A stretch of 64,000 bases of DNA from positions 1 through 64,000 of the forward strand of contig NZ_JTFC01000015.1 in the NCBI RefSeq assembly GCF_003991225.1, read 5' to 3'. A program made the translations under genes and the position numbers. This document shows, in pieces, positions 17,654 to 27,253 of the stretch. Each line of letters begins with the position of its first letter. Position 1 is the first letter of the stretch. The notes under the pieces were generated by a model. That model ran no database searches and was not told the origin of the DNA. It was given only the letters and a program-made list of their open reading frames with translations. Source of the DNA: Candidatus Kurthia intestinigallinarum (GTDB taxonomy: Bacteria > Bacillota > Bacilli > Bacillales_A > Planococcaceae).

Positions 17654-18142
17654 TTGTCAATTTTAACAGAAGCCCGTCAAGAACTCATTGATTATATCAC
17701 GCAGTTACCGATTGATTCCTTAAATACTGCTATGGATAAGGATTCCTGGACAGTCCTACAAGTCGTTGAACATTTAGCTTTAATGGAGGAAGATGTCAGT
17801 ACTGTATTAAAGGACGCCATTTTAAAGCGTGAATTCATCGAAGAGGTCCGTCAAAAACCCATTCATTTAACAACCGATCGCACACAGAAATTCAGTGCGC
17901 CTGAAAAATGGCAGCCAAAGCAAGAAACCTATTCATTAGAAGAAGTACTGCATCATTTAGAAAAAAGTCGAGAATCCTTAAACAATGCCTTTGCCCATGC
18001 TAACGATGCAGATTTAGAGCATGTTGTCGCTAAAAACGATGCATTTGGCGCACTTTCACTTGCACAATGGCCTGATTTTATTGGCTACCATGAGCAACGC
18101 CATTTAGCACAGATTAAAGAAATCATTGCCGCAATTTCATAA
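17654..18142 (+). CDS. DinB-family protein
   Basis: A four-helix-bundle protein of 162 residues of the DinB/YfiT superfamily. Likely metal ligands are the His in WTVLQVVEHLALMEED and two near the C-terminus in GYHEQRHLAQI. Relatives include thiol-dependent transferases and damage-induced proteins. TTG at 17654 is chosen because AGGAG lies eight bases before it; a longer reading to 17549 would add a hydrophobic stretch without a ribosome binding site. Function is unknown beyond the family. Confidence 0.8.
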   Translation: MSILTEARQELIDYITQLPIDSLNTAMDKDSWTVLQVVEHLALMEEDVSTVLKDAILKREFIEEVRQKPIHLTTDRTQKFSAPEKWQPKQETYSLEEVLHHLEKSRESLNNAFAHANDADLEHVVAKNDAFGALSLAQWPDFIGYHEQRHLAQIKEIIAAIS

Positions 18143-18143
18143 A

Positions 18144-18184
18144 GAAAAGCCGAAATCGTATATCCTACGATTTCGGCTTTTTTA
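18144..18184 (+). terminator. Terminator after the DinB-family gene
   Basis: A 15-bp stem, AAAGCCGAAATCGTA with TACGATTTCGGCTTT, is followed by T residues. It may act on both strands. Confidence 0.88.
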
Positions 18185-18200
18185 AGAAAGGGTGTTGCAG

Positions 18201-18605
18201 ATGACTCTACGTGTATCAGCAATCGACTTTATCGAACAGAATTTCCAGCATACACATTATGAAGGGATGCATTTTTCGGATGCTGACTTTTCAAATGCAC
18301 AGTTTCAATATGCCACGCTAAAAAACATTACATTTGAGCACATTAATTTTTCAGGTGCTTCATTTGATTATGCCTATTTTGAGCAAGTCCAATTCAAAAA
18401 TTGTCAATTTGATGATGCAACTTTCCATGAAGCCTTATTACAAGACGTCCAATTTCATGACGTAACTTATAAAGAGCTTGCGTTACATGATGCCACATTA
18501 AGGCATGTTTCTTTTGCCCAGCCGGCAATCAAACGCTTATTGCCCATTATTATTACCGTCGTCATTATCATGTTGATTTGGCAAGTTCTATTTCAAAGCT
18601 TATAA
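18201..18605 (+). CDS. Pentapeptide-repeat protein with C-terminal membrane anchor
   Basis: A protein of 134 residues in which residues 20-110 repeat with a period of five (for example FSDADFSNAQFQYATL), the pattern of a right-handed quadrilateral beta-helix. A hydrophobic helix (about 112-132) anchors the C-terminus. The ATG follows GAAAGGGTGTTGCAG. Pentapeptide proteins include gyrase protectors, but this short, tail-anchored form has no clear role. Its end overlaps the convergent peptidase gene by six bases. Confidence 0.75.
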   Translation: MTLRVSAIDFIEQNFQHTHYEGMHFSDADFSNAQFQYATLKNITFEHINFSGASFDYAYFEQVQFKNCQFDDATFHEALLQDVQFHDVTYKELALHDATLRHVSFAQPAIKRLLPIIITVVIIMLIWQVLFQSL

Positions 18606-19820
18606 CTCAGCAATTAATGCTCGTACAATCTCCATATCAACATCCTTTGTTAAATGTGCGGGTGTCCATGGCACATAAATATGTGGCTGAATGCCATCCT
18701 TTGAAGCCAGCTCACTATCCTCATTGATTTTTGACATACTATAATTTAAAGAAACATCACCAAAATCAACGGTCAAAACATTACATGTCGCCATAATTCC
18801 CATTGTTGGTCGTCCTACAATGGTTACTTTTGGCGATTTTTTTGCGTATGCCACAAACGTTTCCCCTGAGCTGCCACAGTAATAATCCGTTAAAATATAA
18901 ATTGCTGGCGGCGTTGCTTTTCCTTCTACCGTAAAATCCAATTCTTCTTCCACTTCTATCATGCCCTGACCACGATGCTGTTCCAATAAAAACATTTCAC
19001 GGTCAAGCATTCGTTCAATTTCCTGATTCATCCCTGGCTCTATATAATCTTCAAGCAGTGCCATCATCAGCGCACAATTACGTGCAGTATAATTGGTAAA
19101 CATCGTATCCTTGCCCTGCAATTCTTTTGCGGTATAATCGCGGTCAAAAACTAAATCTAGTAATGGGAAATAAAATGCATCATTACCGCCATAATTTTCA
19201 CGTACATCAATAATCAAGTGCTTCGCGGCAGCGATTTCCTGCTCATATGTCTTTAGTATTTCACGCACGCCATATTCCTGTGCAAAATCGGTAAATTTCA
19301 TATAAAATGTTTCCCTCGTTAATGCCTTCGCTGCATACGTTGGTTGATAGCGTTGTCTAGCATAAGTCGTCAACACCATTTCCATTGCCACGCCACGTTG
19401 TTCAACGGTAATTGTTCGCGCGCGCATTAAAACGTTATTCCATTTTTGGCGTTCTACTTTATCATGTAGTAGCTGTAAGGCATATTTTTTAGATAGCTCT
19501 TCAATAGAAAGACCATCAATTGCGATAATTTTATCACCTGTATGTAAGCGTGTTTCTTGAGAAGCTTCTATTATATAGAGTACATCCTCATGATGACGTA
19601 CACGAAAACCAATATTCGGTCGCACACTATTTTTAACGCTCAAATAAAGATGCTCATCTTTAAACGTTGCCAAATAATCTTCTACCACTCGAACAAACGC
19701 CTCATCACTCATTTGATTCGTTACTTTCGGTATTGATGTTTGCACTACTGCTGAATTCCCAGCATAATCCTCTAGCATAATTTTTTTAATTTCTTTAAAG
19801 ACACTTTCCTTCGTCCACAT
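18600..19820 (-). CDS. S41-family (tail-specific protease-like) peptidase
   Basis: A protein of 406 residues. The central PDZ-like part (about 85-140, GDKIIAIDGLSIEELSKKYA) precedes the S41 core with LIIDVRENYGGND and YYCGSSGETFV, whose second Ser is the likely nucleophile. No signal peptide or membrane helix is seen, so it may be cytoplasmic or non-classically exported. The start is the ATG after GGGAGGAATAACT. A terminator hairpin lies directly upstream of that site. Substrate unknown. Confidence 0.8.
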   Translation of the reverse strand: MWTKESVFKEIKKIMLEDYAGNSAVVQTSIPKVTNQMSDEAFVRVVEDYLATFKDEHLYLSVKNSVRPNIGFRVRHHEDVLYIIEASQETRLHTGDKIIAIDGLSIEELSKKYALQLLHDKVERQKWNNVLMRARTITVEQRGVAMEMVLTTYARQRYQPTYAAKALTRETFYMKFTDFAQEYGVREILKTYEQEIAAAKHLIIDVRENYGGNDAFYFPLLDLVFDRDYTAKELQGKDTMFTNYTARNCALMMALLEDYIEPGMNQEIERMLDREMFLLEQHRGQGMIEVEEELDFTVEGKATPPAIYILTDYYCGSSGETFVAYAKKSPKVTIVGRPTMGIMATCNVLTVDFGDVSLNYSMSKINEDSELASKDGIQPHIYVPWTPAHLTKDVDMEIVRALIAEL

Positions 19821-19833
19821 AGTTATTCCTCCC

Positions 19834-19866
19834 AAAAAAAGAGCCCCCCTAAAAGCGGCTCTTTTC
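19834..19866 (-). terminator. Terminator-like hairpin just upstream of the peptidase start
   Basis: AAAAGAGCC and GGCTCTTTTTTT form a stem on the minus strand, ending three bases before the ribosome binding site of the peptidase gene. It could be an attenuator or the end of an upstream transcript. The stretch 19870-20146 holds no recognisable gene. Confidence 0.6.
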
Positions 19867-20146
19867 TCTACTGTCGCTACACTAAAACGTAGCATGTTTT
19901 ATAAAACGCGTCAAACATTGTAAAAAAGACTAATAATATTTTAATCTGCATTACGAACTAATGCATAATTCTGACCTCAAAGAGCTTCCCATGGCTCCTT
20001 TATCACCTGGCACAATTGGTCAATCTCTTCTTTTAATTGCGTTACAAATAAAAATCAACTGCATTTTGTATATTCTGTACAATCAATCCAGCCATATCTA
20101 CTTTCATGATAATCAACCGACTAATACCCTAATTTCAACATCATTA

Positions 20147-21832
20147 TTATACTTTAAAGCTACTAATTTCCTCATTTAGACGCTGTGCACTTAAGCTTAA
20201 ATCTTGTGCCACTTCACTCACTTGAACCATTGTTGAAATTTGCTCGCCCATCGCATTCACAATGACCTCAATACTACCAGCAGTCTGTTGTGTGCCTGAA
20301 GAAATCTCCTTAACAGAAGCAGATACTTGTTCAGCACCAGCAGATAATTGTTCTGCCGTTGCCGATACATCTTCGATTTGTGAAGTCATCGTATTAATAG
20401 CCTCTGAAATTGTTGCAAATGATGTCCCCGCATCTACAATAATTTGTACACCATCTTGTACCGAAACAAGTGAATTCTCAACAGCTTTTTCAACATTTTT
20501 CGTATCTGCTTTAATTTCCTGTGTCAATGCAACAATCAAATTTGCCGATTCCTTCGATTGATCAGCTAATTTACTTACCTCTTCTGCTACAACCGCAAAT
20601 CCCTTACCATGTTCACCTGCACGCGCTGCTTCAATCGAGGCATTCAGTGCTAGTAAATTTGTTTGATCTGTAATATCTGTAATAACACCTGTGATTTTTT
20701 CAATCTCTTCGGTTTGCTTAGCTAGTTTATCCACAAGCTGATTTACTAAACTTGTTGAATTGCTAATGATATCCATTTGTGATTTTGCTTGTCCTAAAAT
20801 AGATACCCCATTTGTTGAAATCCCTCTCGCATTTGTTGATGCATGATTTAACGTTTGGACAGCTTCTGCAATTCGGTGAACTCCCTGCGCTGTTTCATCT
20901 GTTGCGATGGCACTTTCATTTGCCGCTTTTGTTGAACCCTCCGTTACCTTTGAAGTAGTTGCTACTTGTGATGAAATGTTTTCATTTGTCGCAGTTACTT
21001 CTTCCGTGCTAGCAGATAATTCTTCCGCTGCTGCAGATAAATGCTCTGCATTACTTTGAATATTTTGAATGAGTCGACGCAGATTTTCTTTCATCGTATT
21101 TACACCCGTTGTTAAAATACCAATTTCATCCTTTGATTTGTGATTGATATCTTCTTGGGATAAATCTCCGTTTGATACAATTTCGACAGCTTTTGTTACT
21201 TGTTGAAGTGGCCTTGTAATCGTACGCTTAATCATCATCATAAGGAAAATCCCAATAAGAATACTGACGACAACACTAATAATTGCTATCATTTTTGTAA
21301 ATGCAATAGCATCATTTGTTGCCGCTCGCGCTTCCCCTAATTTTTTATTTTGATAATCAATCATCGTTTTCGCTTCTGTCAAAATAGCACCATTTGTTAT
21401 CGTTAATTTTTCATTAACGATACGACTAGCTTCTTTTAAATTATCATTTTCGACAGCTTTAATAAATTCTTCGAGCTGTCCATTAAATAAATCATTACTT
21501 TCATTCATTTTCGCCCATGATTCTTTCATCTCTTTAGAAATTAATAAGCCCTTAATTTCTAAAATATCTTCATCTAAAATCTTCGCACTGTCTTTTAATT
21601 CCTGCATTGTCTTTTCATTATTATTTAAAATAACTGCTCGTGCATACAATCCTTGTTGGAATATGCCCTTTTGCACTTTCTCTGCTAATTGTAACTGTTG
21701 AACACGGCTACCTAGAGCAAGTTCTGATTGTTCACGAATAGATGCTAAGTTAATTAGTGTAATAATGACTGACGCAATCATTAATCCAATAATTACAGAG
21801 AAGGACATATTTAATTTCTTTCGTACATTCAT
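20147..21832 (-). CDS. Methyl-accepting chemotaxis protein
   Basis: A receptor of 561 residues: TM1 (about 11-31), a four-helix-bundle ligand domain (about 32-185), TM2 (about 188-210), HAMP (about 211-263) and a signalling domain containing the conserved hairpin tip [21 protein letters not shown]. The small ligand domain matches 4HB_MCP sensors. It signals through CheA/CheW, which are not encoded here. It is monocistronic. Ligand unknown. Confidence 0.9.
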   Translation of the reverse strand: MNVRKKLNMSFSVIIGLMIASVIITLINLASIREQSELALGSRVQQLQLAEKVQKGIFQQGLYARAVILNNNEKTMQELKDSAKILDEDILEIKGLLISKEMKESWAKMNESNDLFNGQLEEFIKAVENDNLKEASRIVNEKLTITNGAILTEAKTMIDYQNKKLGEARAATNDAIAFTKMIAIISVVVSILIGIFLMMMIKRTITRPLQQVTKAVEIVSNGDLSQEDINHKSKDEIGILTTGVNTMKENLRRLIQNIQSNAEHLSAAAEELSASTEEVTATNENISSQVATTSKVTEGSTKAANESAIATDETAQGVHRIAEAVQTLNHASTNARGISTNGVSILGQAKSQMDIISNSTSLVNQLVDKLAKQTEEIEKITGVITDITDQTNLLALNASIEAARAGEHGKGFAVVAEEVSKLADQSKESANLIVALTQEIKADTKNVEKAVENSLVSVQDGVQIIVDAGTSFATISEAINTMTSQIEDVSATAEQLSAGAEQVSASVKEISSGTQQTAGSIEVIVNAMGEQISTMVQVSEVAQDLSLSAQRLNEEISSFKV

Positions 21833-21950
21833 TACAAATCACCTACCTTTGAATTATCTAACACTTTAACTATTTACCCATAAATAAACAAAAATATGTG
21901 ACTTTCATAATATTTATTCAAAGAAATTAAAAGATATATAGACCAACTAA

Positions 21951-22048
21951 AAAAGAGAGTAATCCATACGTGTAAAAATGACCCCTTCTAGGAGCATAAT
22001 AAAAATCGGAATCGCGCTGTCGCGCGGTTCCGATTTTTCGTCCTAGTC
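21951..22048 (-). repeat. Degenerate short repeat element, copy E
   Basis: It contains the conserved core ATAAAAATCGGAATCGCGC...GCGCGGTTCCGATTTTT with an adjacent TAGGAGCATAAT, read in the opposite orientation to copies A-C. The terminal inverted repeats are lost. It lies just past the stop of the secreted protein gene and serves as its terminator. Confidence 0.6.
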
Positions 22049-22061
22049 AATTTCCTGTATA

Positions 22062-23195
22062 TTATTTTTCTAATGCTACAATTGTTGTTTCAAACTGCTG
22101 AACATAGGTATCTAAATCAACACCTGCTCGCTCAACTACACCCGCACTTAGAAGTTGTTTTTCAATTCCTGTATAACTCTTAATAACTGCTAAGAAAGCT
22201 TTCGCTTGTTCTTTATTTTGCACCGTTACTTGCTCAGGTGTTGCAAACTTCCCATAGCCAATATATTCTGATAAGCCTTGTAAATCTGCAATTTTAATTA
22301 AACTTTGTAGCCATGTATCGCGTAGTACTTGATCATATTTCAAACCAACTTCTTCGCTCGTTAAAATCCATTTCGTCGTATCTGGTAAATTATTCATTTC
22401 CATATAGACCGCTGCCATTTCTGTTTGCATCACTTTTAAGAAGGCAATATGCTGTGCTTTACCTGCTTCATCATTCCCCCAAGTTTTTTGCAGTTGCTGA
22501 TATTGTGCTAATAATTCTTTTGATTGCTTATCTACCTTCACAATCTCTGCTTCAGCTTTTTTTGCTTCAGCTACCACTGCATTAAATGAAGCAACAATCT
22601 CCTCTGCACTGCCTGTTTTTAAGAAGCTTGGTAAAATCGCATTTACATTCTCTGCATATTTTAAGCTATGATAAGCTGATGTATCTTGTTTATTTTCTTC
22701 TAAATATGCTGTAATAATTGCGGCTGTATCCCCATTTGTTGCTAAAGCCATTTGTACATTTTCTACGAACTGCTCTGCTAGAGAACCAGATGTATTCTTT
22801 CCATACGTATACGTAACACCATCAATCGTTTCGTTCGCAAGTTGCCCTTTATAATAGAATAAACTTTTAAATTCCACTAATTTTTTTGTCAGTCTACCGT
22901 TCTCAAATAAATACTGTTTATGCTTTGCTGTTTTCAATCCTTTTTTCAATTTAGCATTGTAGTAAAGCTTCATGCTAGCGCCCGATCCCACAACAGCATA
23001 GCCTTTGTTTAGTTTACCATTTTTATAAAGCTTTCCTTTATATACTTTAAACCCTTTTACTGCTTTCCCTGTGCTTTTATCCACTAGCACATTCTTTTTA
23101 TTTAATTTTTCCTTTGATGCTGCTTCACTAGCAGTTGGTGCAACAAGCGTTAGTCCTACTGCAGCCACCATTGTTGATAGCATGATTTTTTTCAT
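22062..23195 (-). CDS. Secreted protein of unknown function
   Basis: A protein of 377 residues with a Sec signal peptide (MKKIMLSTMVAAVGLTLVAPTASEA). Residues about 30-130 are rich in short beta-repeats of the type GKLYKNGKLNKGY...LYYNAKLKKG, reminiscent of surface-protein tail repeats. The rest is predicted helical and Glu/Lys/Gln-rich. The ATG follows TAGGAGGTTACAAA. No domain was recognised with confidence. It is probably a cell-surface or matrix protein. Confidence 0.65.
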   Translation of the reverse strand: MKKIMLSTMVAAVGLTLVAPTASEAASKEKLNKKNVLVDKSTGKAVKGFKVYKGKLYKNGKLNKGYAVVGSGASMKLYYNAKLKKGLKTAKHKQYLFENGRLTKKLVEFKSLFYYKGQLANETIDGVTYTYGKNTSGSLAEQFVENVQMALATNGDTAAIITAYLEENKQDTSAYHSLKYAENVNAILPSFLKTGSAEEIVASFNAVVAEAKKAEAEIVKVDKQSKELLAQYQQLQKTWGNDEAGKAQHIAFLKVMQTEMAAVYMEMNNLPDTTKWILTSEEVGLKYDQVLRDTWLQSLIKIADLQGLSEYIGYGKFATPEQVTVQNKEQAKAFLAVIKSYTGIEKQLLSAGVVERAGVDLDTYVQQFETTIVALEK

Positions 23196-23289
23196 TTTGT
23201 AACCTCCTAAGTTAATTGTCCTTATAAATATAGTTCTTAAAGGTTAAAAATAGGTTAAATTTTGAATTTTTATGAGAAATTTTAGTTTT

Positions 23290-23360
23290 TTAAATTAATT
23301 AGTTAATTTATTAATAGTTTAATAGCTTAATCATTTAAAAAACTAACATATTAATTTAGT
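23290..23360. repeat. A/T-only dispersed repeat upstream of parA
   Basis: A copy of the TTAATTAGTTAATTTATTAA family immediately before the parA promoter region. It is the leftmost copy in the window and the one best placed to be a partition site or parA operator. Confidence 0.6.
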
Positions 23361-23412
23361 GTTTTTTTTGCTATACTATATGTATTGTAAGAATTAAGGG
23401 AGTGTGGAATTT

Positions 23413-24519
23413 GTGGCAATTAAAATTACGCTAGGTAACAGTAAAGGTGGCGTTGGCAAAACGACCACGACTTGTCTCCTTGCGATTTCTTTAGCAAAAC
23501 ATTTTAATCAACGCGTACTCGTTGTCGACTTCGATGCGCAAGCAGACTCAACTGACTTTTTAGTACGTACATTTAATGTGCAGCATGAGCTAGCCAATCA
23601 TACATCTGTTTTTGAAGCCATTAAGTCTCCTGAGACCGCTGCTGATGCTGTTGTGAAGTTAGATGAAAATTTAGATTTGATTCCTTCAGGGGAAGAATTA
23701 AGCGGGCTGGATTTATTATTATTTAATAAAGGCGTATTTGGTGAATTTGAATCGGGACTTTATTTAGATTTAGTTATTCAACAAGTAGAAGCAAATTATG
23801 ATTTTATTTTGTATGATGTACCACCTACTTCAAATATCCAAAATATTAATGCTATTGTAGCAAGTGACTATTATATCGGTGTTATGATGACGCAAGCGAA
23901 AAGTTACCGTCAAATGAGCAGTTTCCTTAAAGAATCAAATAAAACGGCTGAGAGCGCTCATAATTCGAAATACGGCTATGATGGTGCACAGCTGCTTGGT
24001 ATTTTAATGTATCTTGAAAATAAACGTAGTAATGTTGATTACACAGTTATTTCTTCGGCACTTCAAACATATGGAGATAATATTTTCTATTCACGTATTT
24101 ATGAACGTGAACGTGTGAAACGGTATGATTTAGTTCCACCAAACCCAGGTAAGTTTGATCAACATGATAAAAATACGTTTGCGATGTATGATTCGCTTGC
24201 ACAAGAGATTTTAATCCGTGTTGGTAAATTACCAGCTAATACACCTAAAATTCGCTTAGAACAGCTATTAGAGCTTGCTAGCGATGATTTAAACCATTCA
24301 GAGTACAATACACTAATCGAAGCTTTTAATAAAGCTGTTTTCTATCGTGATGATGTTTTAGAAAGCCTTGAATTTACAGCGAATCAATTAACGAGCGCTT
24401 TACGCGATGTTTTCAAAGATATTGAAACAGCTAAAAAACGTTTTGTTATCCAACGTATTGTTCAATGGACTGAATCCAAAGGTTCTCTTGCACAATTAAA
24501 AGAATTAAAGAATATATAG
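23413..24519 (+). CDS. parA: ParA-family partition ATPase
   Basis: A protein of 368 residues with the deviant Walker A motif KGGVGKTTTT near the N-terminus, the second motif VVDFDAQADST, and FILYDVPPTSN. These define ParA/Soj/MinD ATPases, which move DNA by cycling on the nucleoid. It is longer than chromosomal Soj (about 255), with a C-terminal extension of about 100 residues. GTG at 23413 is preferred (AAGGGAG ten bases upstream); the GTG at 23404 is too close to that site. A small basic protein follows 13 bases later, a usual plasmid partition pair. Confidence 0.87.
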   Translation: MAIKITLGNSKGGVGKTTTTCLLAISLAKHFNQRVLVVDFDAQADSTDFLVRTFNVQHELANHTSVFEAIKSPETAADAVVKLDENLDLIPSGEELSGLDLLLFNKGVFGEFESGLYLDLVIQQVEANYDFILYDVPPTSNIQNINAIVASDYYIGVMMTQAKSYRQMSSFLKESNKTAESAHNSKYGYDGAQLLGILMYLENKRSNVDYTVISSALQTYGDNIFYSRIYERERVKRYDLVPPNPGKFDQHDKNTFAMYDSLAQEILIRVGKLPANTPKIRLEQLLELASDDLNHSEYNTLIEAFNKAVFYRDDVLESLEFTANQLTSALRDVFKDIETAKKRFVIQRIVQWTESKGSLAQLKELKNI

Positions 24520-24532
24520 GAGGTCTCACATT

Positions 24533-24865
24533 ATGGGACGCAAAAACTTATTAGAAAACGATGCACTGAACAGTAAATTTAGTGCAGAAGGTGAAAATCC
24601 TCATCAAGCTGCTTTCTCTGAGCCAAAAGCTCGTGGCCTTGCATTAATGAAAGATGAAATTCATGTTGAACCAAAAAAGAAAGAAAAAGTTGAACGTAAA
24701 ACAACTCTGATGTCTGCTAAGGCACATCAATTCTTTAAAATCAATGCAGCACAACATGACATGAAATTATTAGAAGTTATTGATTTTGCAGTAGATAAAC
24801 TTCTTGAAATGGATGAACAACAATTCCAAAAAGAACTAGAAGCCTATAAAAATAATTTAAACTAA
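24533..24865 (+). CDS. Small ParA partner, probable DNA-binding centromere protein
   Basis: A protein of 110 residues. The N-terminal half is basic and disordered; the C-terminal half (about 60-105, TTLMSAKAHQFFKINAAQHD and following) is compatible with a ribbon-helix-helix or similar small DNA-binding fold. It is cotranscribed with ParA (AGGAGGTCTCACATT before the ATG) and followed by a terminator. By analogy with type Ib systems it should bind the centromere and probably repress its own operon. No sequence motif proves this. Confidence 0.6.
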   Translation: MGRKNLLENDALNSKFSAEGENPHQAAFSEPKARGLALMKDEIHVEPKKKEKVERKTTLMSAKAHQFFKINAAQHDMKLLEVIDFAVDKLLEMDEQQFQKELEAYKNNLN

Positions 24866-24877
24866 ATAGTTAGCTAA

Positions 24878-24911
24878 AGACTTCTCTCTAACCAGAGGAG
24901 TCTTTTTTATA
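24878..24911 (+). terminator. Terminator of the par operon
   Basis: AAGACTTCTCT and AGAGGAGTCTT arms around a six-base loop are followed by TTTTTT. Confidence 0.85.
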
Positions 24912-24947
24912 TTACTAGAAATATGTATTGGCACAGTGGAGTATTAA

Positions 24948-26435
24948 TTAGCCAGAGTTACCCACAAGCTTTGGTAATTTGTATGGTGCAAGTTGATAGA
25001 GTGTTTCAATGAGTTTTGTGCAAGCTTTTGACGGGATAAAATTTGTTTCAGCAATAAGTGCCCATAATGAAATACGCATAGCACTTTTTTTCGCAAAAAG
25101 TTTTTGTGCATGCGTTCGTATATAATTTACATAGCGTGTAACAGTTGTCCAACCAGTTTTTGCACCACGACCTTTTCCTTTTCGCACCAATACTAATTGG
25201 TGCGATTTTTTTATGACTTCATTCAATGAGCTTTGTGGCATATTGAGTGCTTCGCATAATTGTTTTTGAGAATGCCAAATAAACGGACCGTTGGTGCATT
25301 TTTGTGCATTTAAGTAGGCAATGATGTCCGTTTCCCATTCCGTATAATGACTTCGACTACGTTCATGACGTTCTTTTTTGAATTTGTACCAGCCTCCTGA
25401 AGGCAGTTCAAAGTGCTGATTTGGGACGTAAAGCGCCAATAATTCCTGAATGTATTGTTTTGAAGCACCTTGATAGCGCCCTGAATAAGCAGAACGCATC
25501 ACAGCTGTAAGCTCATTTTTAGCCAAAGGTTGGTGCAAATTCGCATTGAATTCATCGATGATGTCAAACGCCTCGTCTGTAGATTTCCCTTCGCTATAAC
25601 AAATAAGCGCTAGCGTAAACAATGTATTGTTACGACCGATTTGCCCTTTTGCCCCCTTAATATACGTTGAGTTAATAAGGGCATGGAACCAATCTGTTTG
25701 CATCAAGTTGTTTGTAGACGGTTTTGGCTGAGGTGCATAAAGTGGTGCATCTTCATTTTGACGCATTGACCAATCAATGCATTGTTTGATGCTGTATGTT
25801 TGATCAAGTTGCACCCACACCATATTTTTTTCCGTTGGTGCACGGAAAAAACCAAAGTCATTGCAATAAAGATCGGCTTTGACGCTGTGTAAGCTCTTTT
25901 TTAGATTAGCTGCAATTCGTTTGGCTACTTTTAAGCCTTGGAAATCATGTTTGTTTGAAATATAAAGTGGTTCTGCTAATACAAAGTACACTTGATAACC
26001 GCGCGGCGAGGCAATAATGGCCGTTGGTGCACCAATGGATTCATCAAGGCATGTGAGTAAAATATCTTGCACCGAAAAAGCCTTTGTATCAATGTCGACA
26101 ACAAAAGCATTGATTTGTTGCAAATTCGTTTCGACGAACCCGTGTACAATGGTGCGTTTTGAATCTGTATATGCACCAAAACGGTAAACATTCGGTGTAA
26201 AGTGGCTTAAACCGGCAACATCGTCTAATAAACGCTCTTTTGAATTGATAATATAACCTTTTACACCATATTGTGAGAAATCTTTTTTATTTCGCACCGC
26301 AAAAAGCACACCTTTACGTGTGTTTCGTTCCAAATGTTCCATTTGTAGACGCTTTTGTTCTGGTGCATGTGAAAATTGATAGCGATATGTCGCAATTCCA
26401 TCATGTAATAGAGTGTCATAGAACGCATTTAGCAT
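24948..26435 (-). CDS. Plasmid primase-like protein
   Basis: A protein of 495 residues resembling plasmid proteins with a primase-polymerase-like N-terminal half (AFVVDIDTKAFSVQDI, ASPRGYQVYFVL) and a PriCT-type helical region (GRNNTLFTLALICYSEGKSTDEAF). The C-terminal part has a probable helix-turn-helix (KQLCEALNMPQSSLNEVIKKSH). It is encoded divergently from Rep across the origin, so it probably primes replication. The start is the ATG after GGAGGAGGTGTATCTCAAC. The gene is dense in GGTGCA/TGCACC hexamers. Function is inferred from family and context. Confidence 0.72.
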   Translation of the reverse strand: MLNAFYDTLLHDGIATYRYQFSHAPEQKRLQMEHLERNTRKGVLFAVRNKKDFSQYGVKGYIINSKERLLDDVAGLSHFTPNVYRFGAYTDSKRTIVHGFVETNLQQINAFVVDIDTKAFSVQDILLTCLDESIGAPTAIIASPRGYQVYFVLAEPLYISNKHDFQGLKVAKRIAANLKKSLHSVKADLYCNDFGFFRAPTEKNMVWVQLDQTYSIKQCIDWSMRQNEDAPLYAPQPKPSTNNLMQTDWFHALINSTYIKGAKGQIGRNNTLFTLALICYSEGKSTDEAFDIIDEFNANLHQPLAKNELTAVMRSAYSGRYQGASKQYIQELLALYVPNQHFELPSGGWYKFKKERHERSRSHYTEWETDIIAYLNAQKCTNGPFIWHSQKQLCEALNMPQSSLNEVIKKSHQLVLVRKGKGRGAKTGWTTVTRYVNYIRTHAQKLFAKKSAMRISLWALIAETNFIPSKACTKLIETLYQLAPYKLPKLVGNSG

Positions 26436-27253
26436 GTTGAGATACACCTCCTCCGATTGTTTTCTCTATTATAGAGAATCCGAAAAACGTGAAAGTGCTC
26501 TCTCTAGAGGATTATGCACCAAAATGAAAATGCCCTTGAGCCTTACTGCCACAAGGGTTTGAAATTTTTTTGAAATTTTTTTGTTATACAGGTTTGTCCC
26601 ACTTTTTTTCATATTGCACCACATATAAAATAGAAATGCACCATTTAAATTTGTATAAAAAGCTGTTGCGACAACATTTGTGAATTTTATCCATCGATGT
26701 TTATACACGGGTTTGTACCAAAAATACCCCCGGGTGTAAAAAAAAATACTACACGGGTTTGGAAATGCACCAAAAAAAAGTGCACCAAAAATGCACCAAA
26801 AAATCGACAATATGACAACCACGGCTTTTTTAACTACACGGGTTTGTTCCAATGGTGCATATTAAGCCAAATACTACACGGGTTTGGCTGGAGTTTGTAC
26901 ACGGGTTTGTACCAAAAATATGTGTTTTCGCTTAATTGAGGTGCATTTTTACAAAAATTAGGTCATTTTATTTTGTGGGATTTTTTTCCTATTTCTTGTT
27001 AATTGTGGTGCGTTTATGGTGGTTGGACAAACCCGTCTACAAAGTGGTGCATATTATGTTTTTTCATCAAGATGGTGCACATTATAGTACACAGGTTTGT
27101 CTGTAGTTTTGCACCATTCGGCATATTTGGTGCAAATCCATCGCATTTTTCGACATTTATGCACCATGTCTTAAAAAATGGTGCAGATTTTTGTATACGG
27201 CTTTGTTTGATGGTGCATTTTGTTATAATAAATAATAGGAAAAGAGGTGGTGC
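26436..27253. other. Iteron-containing plasmid replication origin
   Basis: About 820 bp between divergent primase and Rep genes. It holds eight direct copies of TACACGGGTTTGTACCA-like iterons (near 26585, 26703, 26748, 26834, 26874, 26898, 27088 and 27194) and one inverted copy (near 27027). Many GGTGCA/TGCACC hexamers surround them. A T-rich stretch near 26960-27000 could be the unwinding element. The arrangement is typical of Rep-iteron theta origins. Confidence 0.75.

Noticed and set aside
19961-20179. Plus-strand frame of 72 codons between the peptidase and chemotaxis genes
   Set aside because: No ribosome binding site, low-complexity composition and overlap with the chemotaxis gene; probably chance.
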